The position numbers and the translations under genes were made by a program. Below, piece after piece: positions 31,633-40,381 of a DNA stretch of 64,000 nucleotides. Each line of letters begins with the position of its first letter. Positions within the stretch are counted from its first letter, which is position 1. A model generated the notes under the pieces. That model saw only the letters and a list, made by a program, of their open reading frames with translations. It made no database searches and was not told the origin of the DNA. Source of the DNA: Mycolicibacterium boenickei (GTDB lineage Bacteria; Actinomycetota; Actinomycetes; Mycobacteriales; Mycobacteriaceae); contig NZ_AP022579.1 in assembly GCF_010731295.1 (NCBI RefSeq), positions 1,922,001 through 1,986,000 of the forward strand, written 5' to 3'.

Positions 31633-33146
31633 GACGTCGCCTTCCGCCGGTTCGATGCGCTGCGTCGGGTCGGCGCCTTGGGCTGCGTGGCCTGGGTGGC
31701 GTTGCGCAGCTCTTCCAGCCCGTCGCAGAGTGCGGCCAGGATCGGCCATGGGTCATCGACGAGTTCGCGGTCGACCACGATTCCGAACTCCAGAGAGTCC
31801 TGGTAGCTCATCACCGTGATGTTGATGCCGATCCCGTCGAGCACTCCGGAGACCGGGAACTGGGCACGTTGGCGGGCACCGCCGAGGTACAGCGGCGTCG
31901 ACGGCCCCGGGACATTCGAGATCATCGCGTTCGCCGGCTGATTGAGCCCGCGCATTCCGGCGAGGCGGGACAGGGACCGGGCTGCCTGCGCGAACAGTGC
32001 GGGCGGGATGAAGTGATTGGCGTCCTGCAACAGCGAGGCAGGCAGCGCGCGCTGGCGCTGTTTGGCGGTGCTCATCGATTCGTTGATCCGGCGTACGCGC
32101 TCAACGGGATCCGCCACATCGGTGGGCAGCTCGGTGATCATCACCGAGACCCGATTGCCGAAAGTGCCCTGCTGCTCGGGGGTCCGCACGGACATGGGGA
32201 TGAAGCTCGCGAGGGGTTCGGCGGGTAGCTCACCCTGCTTGTCGAGCCAGGACCGAAGGCCCGCCGTACAGATCGCCAGGACGACGTCGTTGACCGTGCA
32301 GCCGAGGGCGTTCTTGACCGCCTTGACCTCGGCAAGCGACATCGAGCCGAAGGCGACGCGGCGGTGCGGCGACACCCGAGCCTGGAACCGGGTCCGGGGA
32401 GCCGTGACGTCACTGCCCCGAAAGCCGGACGCGCCGGCGCCGGCTCGCAGGGCGCGTTTGACCAGCCGGCTGCTGCGCGCGATTGTCTTCACTCCGGGCA
32501 GATGGCGGATCGTCGGGACGTCGTCGAGGTGTGGCAGGGCCGTGGGGCCGGCGCGCATGACCCGCAGCGGCTGGCTCGCCAGCCCGACCAGACCGCGGCC
32601 CAGCATCTCCACCTCGGACGGGTACTTCTCCGCGACGATCGTCGGTGCCGCTTCCCGGTCGCGTCCCGTGGTGTCGTCGAGAAGGATGCTCATGACCTCG
32701 GCACCGGACACCCCGTCGACCGCGGCATGGTGCATCTTCGTCAGCACCGCGACGCCGCCGTCGTCGAGTCCGTGGATGACGTACACCTCCCAGAGCGGGC
32801 GCGCCCGGTCGAGTTGGCGGCCGATGATCCGGGCCACCTGCTCGGCGAGCTGCCGCTGATCTCCCGGTGCGGGCAACGCCAGCTCGCGCACGTGGTACTC
32901 GATGTCGAAGGAGCCGTCGTCGACCCAGTACGGATAGTCGAGCGAGAAAGGCACCTGGGCGAGCCGCCAGCGGAAGGTGGGCAGCAGATGCAGACGTTCG
33001 CTGATCACACCGCGAACCAGGGCAGCATCCAAAGGTTCGCCCGATGCGGTGTGGGAGTCGTAGATGCCGAGAACACTGACGTGCCCCTGGACACGGTCGT
33101 TCTCCATGGCCAGGAACTGCGCGTCGAGGCTGGTCAGTTGTCGCAT
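31629..33146 (-). CDS. wax ester synthase / diacylglycerol acyltransferase (WS/DGAT)
   Basis: 505 residues, the usual length of mycobacterial Tgs proteins. It starts with the family hallmark MRQLTSLDAQFLAMEN, has the catalytic HHAAVDG at 139-145 and PLWEVYVI before it, and the C-terminal NVPGPSTPLYLGGA. It esterifies acyl-CoA to diacylglycerol or a fatty alcohol, making storage lipid at the membrane surface. The ATG at 33146 matches the family N-terminus; the frame upstream is unrelated. First gene of the operon with acyl-CoA ligase and NTF2-like protein, divergent from a PucR-type regulator. Confidence 0.9.
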   Translation of the reverse strand: MRQLTSLDAQFLAMENDRVQGHVSVLGIYDSHTASGEPLDAALVRGVISERLHLLPTFRWRLAQVPFSLDYPYWVDDGSFDIEYHVRELALPAPGDQRQLAEQVARIIGRQLDRARPLWEVYVIHGLDDGGVAVLTKMHHAAVDGVSGAEVMSILLDDTTGRDREAAPTIVAEKYPSEVEMLGRGLVGLASQPLRVMRAGPTALPHLDDVPTIRHLPGVKTIARSSRLVKRALRAGAGASGFRGSDVTAPRTRFQARVSPHRRVAFGSMSLAEVKAVKNALGCTVNDVVLAICTAGLRSWLDKQGELPAEPLASFIPMSVRTPEQQGTFGNRVSVMITELPTDVADPVERVRRINESMSTAKQRQRALPASLLQDANHFIPPALFAQAARSLSRLAGMRGLNQPANAMISNVPGPSTPLYLGGARQRAQFPVSGVLDGIGINITVMSYQDSLEFGIVVDRELVDDPWPILAALCDGLEELRNATQATQPKAPTRRSASNRRKATS

Positions 33147-33248
33147 GTGAAGATCGTCCGCCGCACAGGGCGGCGTTCTCTTGTCTGCGCGCGCCAACGC
33201 TGTGCCCGGCGGTTGTCCAATTTGCGCACCGTCGGCCGGGGGCGGCGC

Positions 33249-33254
33249 TACCGT
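33249..33254 (+). promoter_or_regulatory. -10 hexamer near the PucR-type regulator start
   Basis: TACCGT, 7 nt before the ATG at 33262, with no ribosome site between. Compatible with a leaderless or one-base leader transcript. Confidence 0.35.
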
Positions 33255-33261
33255 GCACTGC

Positions 33262-34584
33262 ATGGAGCCCTCCTGGGCAGGCGCACAGGGTGATGAGCAG
33301 CGGCGGGTGTGGTCGGCAGTGTTGCGGCCGGCCGCCGCCGAACTCATCGAGCGGGCGGGTGAAATCTCGGCGGCGGTGAACGAATACACCCGTACGCGGT
33401 TGAGCGACCTGCTTGTCGACGAACAAGCCCTCGAGGTCAATCGTGCGAGTACCGAGGCGAGCATTCGCGACTTCGCGAAAGTACTGGCGGCCGGGGACGA
33501 CCCCGCCCTGGCGGTACAGCTGCAGTCGCCGACTCTGGACTATGCGCGGGACGGAGCTCAACACGGAATACCGCTCACCACGCTCATGCGCAGCTACCGT
33601 CTCGCACATGCCGCGTCATCGACTCATCTGAACGAGATTCTTCAGCGACATGCGTGCAATGCCGAGGAACTGCACCGTGCATCGGAGCTGGGTGGAGCGT
33701 GGATGTTTGCCTATGTCGACGCCGCACTATGTCTGGTAGACGAGGTGTATACCGCAGAGCGCGACCGATGGCTGCGCAGCGCTGCGGCCAGTCAAGCCGA
33801 GACCATCGCCACCATCCTGGCCGGACAACCCGTCGACATCGACGTGGCCACCCGGCGGCTTCGTCACGACGTCCGCCGTGTCCACGTCGCCGCGATCGCC
33901 TGGCTGGAATCTCACGAGGAAGGGCGCAACACGCAGGCGGTTCTTGAGGCGGCGATTCGCGATATCGCCTCCGCCATCGGCAATCAGAAACCGCTTGTGC
34001 ATCCGCTCGGAATTCTGTCGACGGCCGCCTGGATCAGCTCACACAGTCACATACCCTCGAAAGTGTTGGACGAGTTACGGTTTCGGACGGCGAGTGCGCC
34101 GGGCGTGCGCGTCGCGATCGGGGAGCCGGCGGCCGGCATCACGGGTTTTCGCTCAAGTTATGTGGAAGCGGTTGAGGCGCAACGCGTCGCCCGCCTCGCC
34201 GGCCGCCCGCCCGGCAGTGTCACCCGTTACGACAACGTGGTGCTGCGTGCCCTCGCGACCGCCAACATCGACCAGGCGCGGGAGTTCGTGCGGCGCGAAC
34301 TCGGTCGGCTGGGGGAGACGGACGAAACCACCCGACGGCTCGCCGCCACGTTGCGTGCCTATCTCGACGAGAACTGCAGTCGTGGACGAACAGCCAAGCG
34401 ACTTCACGTCCATGACAACACCGTCGCCTACCGGATCCGTCAGGCAGAGGAACTGCTGGGACGGTCGTTGGAGCGGCGCACGCTCGAGCTGCGTGTCGCC
34501 CTGGCCCTGGCCGATGTGGTCGGCGAACCGGCCGACGCGGCAGCAGCTGCTGAACAGGCCGATTCGCTCAGGCCGGCCAACTGA
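33262..34584 (+). CDS. CdaR/PucR-type regulator without PucR N-terminal domain
   Basis: 440 residues. The N-terminal half is all helical (RPAAAELIERAGEISAAVNEYTRTRL), of the RsbRD-N type seen in many mycobacterial regulators. A degenerate GGDEF-like middle follows. The C-terminal PucR/HTH_30 helix-turn-helix contains RAYLDENCSRGRTAKRLHVHDNTVAYRIRQAEELLG. It is divergent from the WS/DGAT operon and a probable activator of it. The ATG lies 7 nt downstream of a -10 hexamer. It converges with the SDR gene at 34610. Ligand unknown. Confidence 0.8.
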   Translation: MEPSWAGAQGDEQRRVWSAVLRPAAAELIERAGEISAAVNEYTRTRLSDLLVDEQALEVNRASTEASIRDFAKVLAAGDDPALAVQLQSPTLDYARDGAQHGIPLTTLMRSYRLAHAASSTHLNEILQRHACNAEELHRASELGGAWMFAYVDAALCLVDEVYTAERDRWLRSAAASQAETIATILAGQPVDIDVATRRLRHDVRRVHVAAIAWLESHEEGRNTQAVLEAAIRDIASAIGNQKPLVHPLGILSTAAWISSHSHIPSKVLDELRFRTASAPGVRVAIGEPAAGITGFRSSYVEAVEAQRVARLAGRPPGSVTRYDNVVLRALATANIDQAREFVRRELGRLGETDETTRRLAATLRAYLDENCSRGRTAKRLHVHDNTVAYRIRQAEELLGRSLERRTLELRVALALADVVGEPADAAAAAEQADSLRPAN

Positions 34585-34609
34585 TCGTTGTGCTTTGTGC
34601 GCGGTCTGC

Positions 34610-35398
34610 TCACACGCGGCCGAGCATCGCCTCGCGGACCCGTCCGACCCCGGCCAGGCGGGCGAGGTCGCCGATCAGAACCGGTGCGACGGTACCGATC
34701 CCGGCCAGCAGGCGGATGCCGGCCGACGCAACCGTCGTCTCCGGTGTGCCACGTTCGATCGCCGCGGCCACCGCCCACGCGACGTCCCCCGGTGAGCTCG
34801 TCCCGAAGCCTCGCGGAAGAGCGGCACCTGTGTCGGCCAGCATCCCGGCGTCACGGATCGGGCCGGGAAAGATCGTGGACACGCCGACGCCGGTGCCGTG
34901 CAACTCCTGCCGTAGCGCAAGCCCGAGCCCGCGCAGGCCCCATTTGGTGGCCGTGTACACCGCTCCGTTCCCCGGCGTTGCGATGAGTCCGGCTCCCGAC
35001 GAGATGAAAACGATGTGTCCTCGGCCGCGACGTGTCATCGAGTTCACTGCCGCACGTGCGAGTACGGCCGGGGCCAGCAGGTTGATGCGCACGGCCTCCG
35101 CGATCTCGCTGTCGCTCAACATCGCGAGATCCTGTGGGATGCCGACGCCCGCGTTGGCAACGAGGATGTCCACGTCGCCCGCATCATCCATCAGATTCCG
35201 CACCTCGTCGAGGTCGGCGAGATCTGCGGTGAACGCTTGGGCGGGTGGTCCGAGCTCACCGACCAGCCGCTTGAGTTCCAGCTCGCGCCGACCTGTCACC
35301 GTGAGTGCGCACCCGCGGTCGGCGAGTTCGTGTGCGATGGCGCGGCCGATGCCTCCCGTCGCTCCGGTCACCAGTGCGCTGCGCCCTTTCAGTTGCAT
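34610..35398 (-). CDS. short-chain dehydrogenase/reductase
   Basis: 262 residues, classical SDR. The nucleotide motif is VTGATGGIGRAIA. Then NAGVG in the NNAG position, the catalytic Ser in HIVFISSGAGLI, and YTATKWGLRGL for the YxxxK pair. Its start overlaps the stop of the next upstream SDR by 10 nt, so the two are translated together. Likely NADP(H)-dependent and acting on a lipid-related alcohol or ketone, judged by context only. Confidence 0.85.
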   Translation of the reverse strand: MQLKGRSALVTGATGGIGRAIAHELADRGCALTVTGRRELELKRLVGELGPPAQAFTADLADLDEVRNLMDDAGDVDILVANAGVGIPQDLAMLSDSEIAEAVRINLLAPAVLARAAVNSMTRRGRGHIVFISSGAGLIATPGNGAVYTATKWGLRGLGLALRQELHGTGVGVSTIFPGPIRDAGMLADTGAALPRGFGTSSPGDVAWAVAAAIERGTPETTVASAGIRLLAGIGTVAPVLIGDLARLAGVGRVREAMLGRV

Positions 35399-36270
35399 GT
35401 CAGGTCCTCAAATGTGGTTTGTCGCTTGGATAATTCGGCGGTGCGTGCTGCGAGCCACCGGGCCAGCGGTGGGACGGTGCGGGAGAGCACATACATCAGG
35501 TGTGCTTCCGCGGCGACCGGCGCCACGGCACGATTGCGGTGGACCGCGCGCAGGATGTTCTTCGCGACGCGCTCGGGGGTGTACCCGCGCTTCTGGTAGG
35601 CCGATGCGAGATGCTTGCGCCGTTCGTCGATGTCCCCGGTGCCGCGGATGACGCTGTTCTGTGTGATGGCGGTGTTGATGATGCCGGGACACACCGCGGT
35701 GACCCCGATGCCATGAGGCTTCAATTCCATCCGCAGCGCTTCGGACAACCCGAGAACCGCGAACTTCGTTGCGCTGTAGGCGGTCAGCTGGGGGTTGGCC
35801 AGGAGGCCGGCTGCCGACGACAGATTGACGACGTGGCCGCCGCGACCCGATTCGGCCATTGTCGGCAGGAAGGCGCCGCAACCGTGCACCACGCCCATGA
35901 GGTTGATACCGATCAGCCATTGCCAATCCTTGACATCGGTCTCCAAGAAGCCCCCGACCAGACCGACTCCGGCGTTGTTGACCAACAGGTCGACCCGTCC
36001 GAAATGTTCGAAGGTGGCCTGCGCGAAACTGCTCATCGAGTCGGCGTCGGACACGTCGACCTGACAGGTCAGCACCTCGGCGCCCAGCTTCTCCGCCATC
36101 TCGGCGGTACCGTCGAGCGCGGCCTCGTTGATGTCGCACAGTGCCAGGAGGGCGTGGCGCCGGGCACACAACAGCGCTACTTCGCGGCCGATACCGCTGC
36201 CTGCGCCGGTGACCACCACGACCCGATCGGTGAGGTCTGCGGTCTTGAATCGGAATCGAGTTCTAGGCAT
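35389..36270 (-). CDS. short-chain dehydrogenase/reductase (SadH/Rv3085-like)
   Basis: 293 residues. VVVTGAGSGIGREVA (cofactor), LVNNAGVGLVGGF, HVVNLSSAAGLLANP and YSATKFAVLGLSEAL (catalytic Tyr/Lys) are all present. The C-terminal extension PERVAKNILRAVHRNRAVAPVAAEAHLMYVLSRTVPPLARWL resembles mycobacterial SDRs of the SadH/Rv3085 group. First gene of the SDR pair. With the neighbouring HSL-type esterase, acyl-CoA ligase and WS/DGAT, the gene content resembles the mymA region of M. tuberculosis, though the order differs. Confidence 0.85.
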   Translation of the reverse strand: MPRTRFRFKTADLTDRVVVVTGAGSGIGREVALLCARRHALLALCDINEAALDGTAEMAEKLGAEVLTCQVDVSDADSMSSFAQATFEHFGRVDLLVNNAGVGLVGGFLETDVKDWQWLIGINLMGVVHGCGAFLPTMAESGRGGHVVNLSSAAGLLANPQLTAYSATKFAVLGLSEALRMELKPHGIGVTAVCPGIINTAITQNSVIRGTGDIDERRKHLASAYQKRGYTPERVAKNILRAVHRNRAVAPVAAEAHLMYVLSRTVPPLARWLAARTAELSKRQTTFEDLTCN

Positions 36271-36363
36271 ACGAGCAAGCTAGGGAGGCGACAGGGTCGT
36301 CCGCTCGTGCGGATGCGCCAACATGTGGGCAGTGGGTTGTCGCGATGGGCCAACGGACCCTGC

Positions 36364-37290
36364 TCACCGCAGATGCCGGACGAGATGGGCGGCAATACGG
36401 TTCATCGCGTCGTGGGCAGCGGCCGCCTCTGACCTGGCGAACCCGTGGTCGATGCCAGGCAGGCGATGGTGAGTGGTCGGGACACCCGCGCCGGCCAGTC
36501 GTGCCGCCAGATGGTCGCCCTCGGGTCCGAGGGTGTCGAGTTCGCCGGTCAGTATCAATGTCGGCGGCAACGCGGCTGCCAGGTCGTCATCGAACAGCGG
36601 GGATGCCAGCGGTTCTCGAGAACGGCTGGTGTCCACGAGGTAGGCGTCGATCGCCAGTCGTTGGATCCGAGGCGAGATCCGTGGACGCACCTTGTCAGAG
36701 GTGCGGTCGGCTCGGCTGAGGTCGATCACCGGGAAGGCCAATGCTGCCGCCCGTAGCCTGACATCGCCTGCACGGTAAGCCTGTTGGCACACGTTGACGG
36801 CCAGCTTGGCCCCGGCACTCGCGCCTGACACCGATATTCGGGCCTGGTCCCAGCCGCGGCGGCCGGCTTGGCTGTGTACCCACGACGCGACGTCGAAGCA
36901 TTGTTGTTCGGCTGTCGGATACCGGACCTGCGGCGCCGTGGCGTAGTCGGCGAGGATGACCACTGCGCCGACCTCCGCCGCGATGTGGTGGGCGATGTAT
37001 TCCTCTTGCCGTGGGTTGCGCACGATGAAGGCTCCGCCGTGCAGGTGCAGGTTGACCGGCGGCCCGTCTACGCCGGTCTCGGCGAGCGGGGCGTCGGGGT
37101 GGGGAGAATAGACAAGGCACCGGACCACGCCGTGGCGGGTGGGGACGTCGACTATCTCAGGTGGGGTGACCCGTCGTGTCGCCGAACTGAAACTTCGCGG
37201 GGTGGGGACCAGCGGCAGCAGGCGTTGCGCCAGATGGGCTGCGACCCAGGCGCCTGCTCGCCGCGGCGTGGTCGACGTGGCTGTGTTCAC
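36364..37290 (-). CDS. alpha/beta hydrolase, HSL (hormone-sensitive lipase) family
   Basis: 308 residues. Oxyanion-hole motif HLHGGAFIV, nucleophile elbow SVSGASAGAKLAV (GxSxG with Ala where many HSL members have Asp), acid in TGELDTLGPEGD and His in PGIDHGFARS. An esterase of the LipR/Est type, acting on short or medium acyl esters. GTG start. It lies 93 nt upstream of the SDR pair on the same strand and could be cotranscribed. No signal peptide, so cytosolic or membrane-associated. Confidence 0.85.
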   Translation of the reverse strand: MNTATSTTPRRAGAWVAAHLAQRLLPLVPTPRSFSSATRRVTPPEIVDVPTRHGVVRCLVYSPHPDAPLAETGVDGPPVNLHLHGGAFIVRNPRQEEYIAHHIAAEVGAVVILADYATAPQVRYPTAEQQCFDVASWVHSQAGRRGWDQARISVSGASAGAKLAVNVCQQAYRAGDVRLRAAALAFPVIDLSRADRTSDKVRPRISPRIQRLAIDAYLVDTSRSREPLASPLFDDDLAAALPPTLILTGELDTLGPEGDHLAARLAGAGVPTTHHRLPGIDHGFARSEAAAAHDAMNRIAAHLVRHLR

Positions 37291-37395
37291 CCGGCGGAAC
37301 GCTAGCGCTGCTCATCCGGTAGCCGCTTGTCGTGACCGGCTGAAAAACGCGGGCTTCGTTGTCGCAGGTACACATGCAGAACTCGGTAGATCGAA

Positions 37396-38025
37396 TCACC
37401 GGGAAGTTTGTGGCTTGAGACCCCGCATGGCTGTTTCTGCCAGCCGCCGTGCGTTCTCGTCGGTGAGCGCACAATGGCCCGTCATGCGGCGGAAGATGAG
37501 CGGCCCGAACAGGATGTCGATGACGTCGTCGATCGCGATGTCCGCGTCGGCGTCGCCGCGATCCACCCCGCGCTGCCACAGTTCGGTGATCGCCGCGCGC
37601 CGGCCGCCCAGGAAGTACTCGCGGAAATACGCTGCGCCCGTCCGATCTTCGACGCACGCCGCGAGCAGCTGGGCGAAGACTTCACCGCGCGCACTCGCGT
37701 AGAACGCCGACACGCGTACCACCTGTTCGGTGAGATCGCCTGCGGTGCTGCCGGTATCGGGCAGCGGCAGTGCCTCGGCCATCATCGTTCCGAACGCCTC
37801 GGCCGCGACAGCGGTCCGCGATGGCCAGTGTTTGTACAGTGTGGCCTTGCTGGCGCCCGATCGGGCGGCGATCGCGTCCATGGTGGCCGCCGGGAGTCCG
37901 CCCTCGTCGAGCAGTTCCGCGGTGGCGTCAAGAATGGCCTGGTGGATTCGGTCGCTGCGCGCGCCGGTGGGGCGGACGAAATCCTCGCCCGCCCCGCCGA
38001 CTCCCGCCTCAGCTCGCGGCGACAT
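37396..38025 (-). CDS. TetR-family transcriptional regulator
   Basis: 209 residues. The N-terminal TetR helix-turn-helix (AILDATAELLDEGGLPAATMDAIAARSGASKATLYKHWPSR) is followed by a variable helical ligand domain of the TetR_C type (FYASARGEVFAQLLAACVEDR). Its start lies inside the 3' end of the SDR gene at 38009 (17-nt overlap), so the regulator is the second gene of that operon. It very likely controls its own operon through the palindrome at 38882. Confidence 0.87.
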   Translation of the reverse strand: MSPRAEAGVGGAGEDFVRPTGARSDRIHQAILDATAELLDEGGLPAATMDAIAARSGASKATLYKHWPSRTAVAAEAFGTMMAEALPLPDTGSTAGDLTEQVVRVSAFYASARGEVFAQLLAACVEDRTGAAYFREYFLGGRRAAITELWQRGVDRGDADADIAIDDVIDILFGPLIFRRMTGHCALTDENARRLAETAMRGLKPQTSR

Positions 38026-38854
38026 CGTCGAAATCCGTTGATTCCGAGACGCTTCGCCACTGCGCGAGCTCAGCCTGCACGTGGGCGATCTTGCCTTCGA
38101 CCGCCGCGATGGTGTCGTTGCCCAACAGCAGGCGCAGCGGCGGCTCTGCCGATTCGACGACGTCGATGATGGCCTTCGCGGCCTTCACCGGGTCGCCGGG
38201 CTGGTCGTGGTTGCGCTCGCCGGCGGCGACGCGCATCTGGCCGGCGGGGCCGTCGGCGTAGTCGTCGATGATGTTGCGCTGGGTCTGCAGGCTCGACGAG
38301 TCGAGGAAATCGGTACGGAAGTAACCGGGCTCGACGACCATCACGTGCACGCCCAGCGGCTGCAGTTCGGCGTGCAGTGCCTCGGAGAGCGCCTCGACGG
38401 CGAACTTGGTCGACGCGTAGACACCCCACCCCGGCGACCCGACGAATCCGCCGACCGAGGAGATGTTGACGATGGTGCCCGACCGCTGGGCCCGCAGCAC
38501 CGGGGTCACGGCGCGGGTCACGGTCAGCAGTCCGAACACATTGGTCTCATAGACGGCGCGCACCTCGGCGTCGGTGGCTTCTTCGACCGCTCCCAGCAGT
38601 CCCCGCCCGGCGTTGTTGATCAGCACGTCGATGCGGCCGAAGCGTTCCACGGCGGCTTGCGCGGCCTGTTGTGCCTGCGCTTCGTTGGTTACGTCGAGGG
38701 CTACGGCGAGCACATTGTCGTTCTCGCCGAGGGCGGCGGTGACGGCGGCGGCGTCGCGCGCGGTGGCGACCACCTGATGGCCGCGCTCCAAGGCGTCGCG
38801 GGCGATCTGCAATCCGAATCCGCGGGAAGCTCCGGTGATGAACCAAACGCTCAT
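38009..38854 (-). CDS. short-chain dehydrogenase/reductase
   Basis: 281 residues, classical SDR. WFITGASRGFGLQIARDAL (cofactor), LINNAGRGLLGAV, TIVNISSVGGFVGSP, and YASTKFAVEALSEAL (Tyr/Lys). The C-terminus continues with VVEPGYFRTDFLDSS. These proteins usually oxidise or reduce aliphatic or aromatic carbonyls with NAD(P)H. The ATG at 38854 is chosen because it starts the conserved fold; an ATG four codons upstream is possible. First gene of a two-gene operon with the TetR regulator. Confidence 0.85.
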   Translation of the reverse strand: MSVWFITGASRGFGLQIARDALERGHQVVATARDAAAVTAALGENDNVLAVALDVTNEAQAQQAAQAAVERFGRIDVLINNAGRGLLGAVEEATDAEVRAVYETNVFGLLTVTRAVTPVLRAQRSGTIVNISSVGGFVGSPGWGVYASTKFAVEALSEALHAELQPLGVHVMVVEPGYFRTDFLDSSSLQTQRNIIDDYADGPAGQMRVAAGERNHDQPGDPVKAAKAIIDVVESAEPPLRLLLGNDTIAAVEGKIAHVQAELAQWRSVSESTDFDDVAAS

Positions 38855-38881
38855 GTCTCTGACCACCTGTTCTTTGTCTAT

Positions 38882-38903
38882 CTGAACTGTACGTCCAGTT
38901 TAG
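38882..38903. promoter_or_regulatory. TetR-type operator upstream of the SDR-tetR operon
   Basis: Imperfect 22-bp palindrome with perfect inner arms: AACTG at 38885-38889 and CAGTT at 38896-38900 around a central ACGT. It is 28 nt upstream of the SDR start, where a repressor would block transcription. Confidence 0.65.
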
Positions 38904-39103
38904 TTGTCGTTGATGGTCGATGTAACCGCGTTCGCGGCGGAGGTATTCCGGCAGGACTCGACGCCTCTTGCCGACGGCAGATCCGTTGTGCGATTGCTCA
39001 ATGGCACTCGTCAGTGTTTGGGCATTATCTGCTCGCCACACGTGTGCGCCGGGAGTGATGCTGACTCTCAACACCTGGCGAGTCGAAAGGCTGGAAACCA
39101 CAG

Positions 39104-40105
39104 ATGAGCACGCATAACGGCATCATCGGCGCACTGCCCGCCACCAAGGTCCCGCGCTATGCCGGGAAGGGCACGTTCGCCCGGATCGCCGACATCCACG
39201 AGGTGTCCGACTACGACATCGCAATCCTCGGTGTCCCGTTCGACGGCGGCACGTCCTACCGGCCCGGTGCCCGCTTCGGCCCGATGGCCGTCCGTCAGGC
39301 CGCCCGCACACTGCGCCCCGGCTATCACGTGGAACTCGGCGTTGCCCCGTTGGAGCACGTGCAGGTGGTCGACGCCGGCGACGTCGCCGTCACCCCGTAC
39401 AACATCGCCGAGGCCTGCCAGCAGATCCAGGATCACGCCTCCGACATCCTGGCCGGCGGCGATCGCAGGATCGTGTCCATCGGCGGCGACCACACCATCG
39501 CGTTGCCGAACCTGCGGGCACTGCATGCCAAGCACGGGCCCGTCGCCCTGGTGCACTTCGACGCCCACCTGGACACCTGGGACACCTACTTCAACGCCCC
39601 GGTCACCCACGGCACGATCTTCCGGCGGGCCTTCGAAGAGGGTCTGCTCATCGAGGACCACTCGATCCACGTCGGTATCCGCGGCCCGATCTACGACCAG
39701 ATCGACCTCGATGACGACGCCCGCATGGGCTTCAAGATCATCCGGGCCGGCGATCTCGACGTGATCGGCACCGACGCGGCCGTCGACGTGGTGCGGCGCC
39801 GGGTCGACGACGTGCCGGTGTACCTGTCAGTTGACATCGACGTGCTCGACCCGGCGTTCGCCCCGGGCACCGGCACCCCCGAGTCCGGTGGCCTGACCTC
39901 GCGCGAACTGCTGAAGATGCTGCGCAAGATGTCCGGGCTCAACATCGTCGGTGCCGATGTCGTCGAGGTGGCACCCGCCTACGACCATGCCGAGATCACC
40001 AGCGTGGCCGCGGCCACCGTGGTATTCGACCTCGTGTCGCTGATGGTCGCTGGACGGGTGTCAAATCTGCCCGTCAACGGAGAAGTTGCGGCCACAGCGC
40101 CGTAG
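39104..40105 (+). CDS. agmatinase-family ureohydrolase
   Basis: 333 residues, binuclear-manganese ureohydrolase. Metal motifs are GGDHTIALP, HFDAHLDTWD and SVDIDVLDPAFAPGTGTPE; the DTYFNAPVTHGTIFRRA loop places it with agmatinase/4-guanidinobutyrase-type enzymes rather than arginase. It splits a guanidino compound into urea and an amine. The real substrate (agmatine, guanidinobutyrate, guanidinoacetate) cannot be decided from sequence. GGAAACCACAG precedes the ATG. It lies directly upstream of the glycine riboswitch. Guanidinoacetate cleavage would give glycine, which is suggestive but unproven. Confidence 0.82.
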   Translation: MSTHNGIIGALPATKVPRYAGKGTFARIADIHEVSDYDIAILGVPFDGGTSYRPGARFGPMAVRQAARTLRPGYHVELGVAPLEHVQVVDAGDVAVTPYNIAEACQQIQDHASDILAGGDRRIVSIGGDHTIALPNLRALHAKHGPVALVHFDAHLDTWDTYFNAPVTHGTIFRRAFEEGLLIEDHSIHVGIRGPIYDQIDLDDDARMGFKIIRAGDLDVIGTDAAVDVVRRRVDDVPVYLSVDIDVLDPAFAPGTGTPESGGLTSRELLKMLRKMSGLNIVGADVVEVAPAYDHAEITSVAAATVVFDLVSLMVAGRVSNLPVNGEVAATAP

Positions 40106-40149
40106 TCGAGTAGCATCCGTCACATAACTCAATACGTCGTTGACGCGCT

Positions 40150-40330
40150 GTGGGAGAACCTCCGATTCGGAGGCGCCGTAGGAGCAACTCCTCCCCGGGA
40201 ATCTCTCAGGCCCAATACCGCAGTGTCGAGACAACTCTGGAGAACAGCGCGATCGCACGTATCGCGCTTACCGAAGGGGACAGGCGCAACGCGCTAAAGC
40301 TCTCAGGTTTCAGGACAGAGCGGGGAGGTG
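40150..40330 (+). ncRNA. tandem glycine riboswitch
   Basis: Two glycine aptamers in a row. Aptamer 1 begins TGGGAGAACC at 40151 and holds GCGCCGTAGGAGCAACTCC and CTCTCAGGCCC. Aptamer 2 begins near CTCTGGAGAACAGCG and holds ACCGAAGGGG, GCGCAACGCGC and CTCTCAGGTTTCAGGAC. It ends about 50 nt before gcvP. The paired GGAGAAC...CTCTCAGG signatures are diagnostic. A TAGCAT -10 candidate at 40111-40116 could start the transcript. Glycine is expected to switch the gcv operon on. Confidence 0.93.
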
Positions 40331-40381
40331 AAACTTCACGACGCATCGCGTAACCGCGGTGCCCGAAACCGGAGTCACCTC

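Noticed and set aside
38904..39103. Possible small gene upstream of the ureohydrolase
   Set aside because: The frame runs into the ureohydrolase start, has no ribosome site and shows no family resemblance; treated as promoter region.
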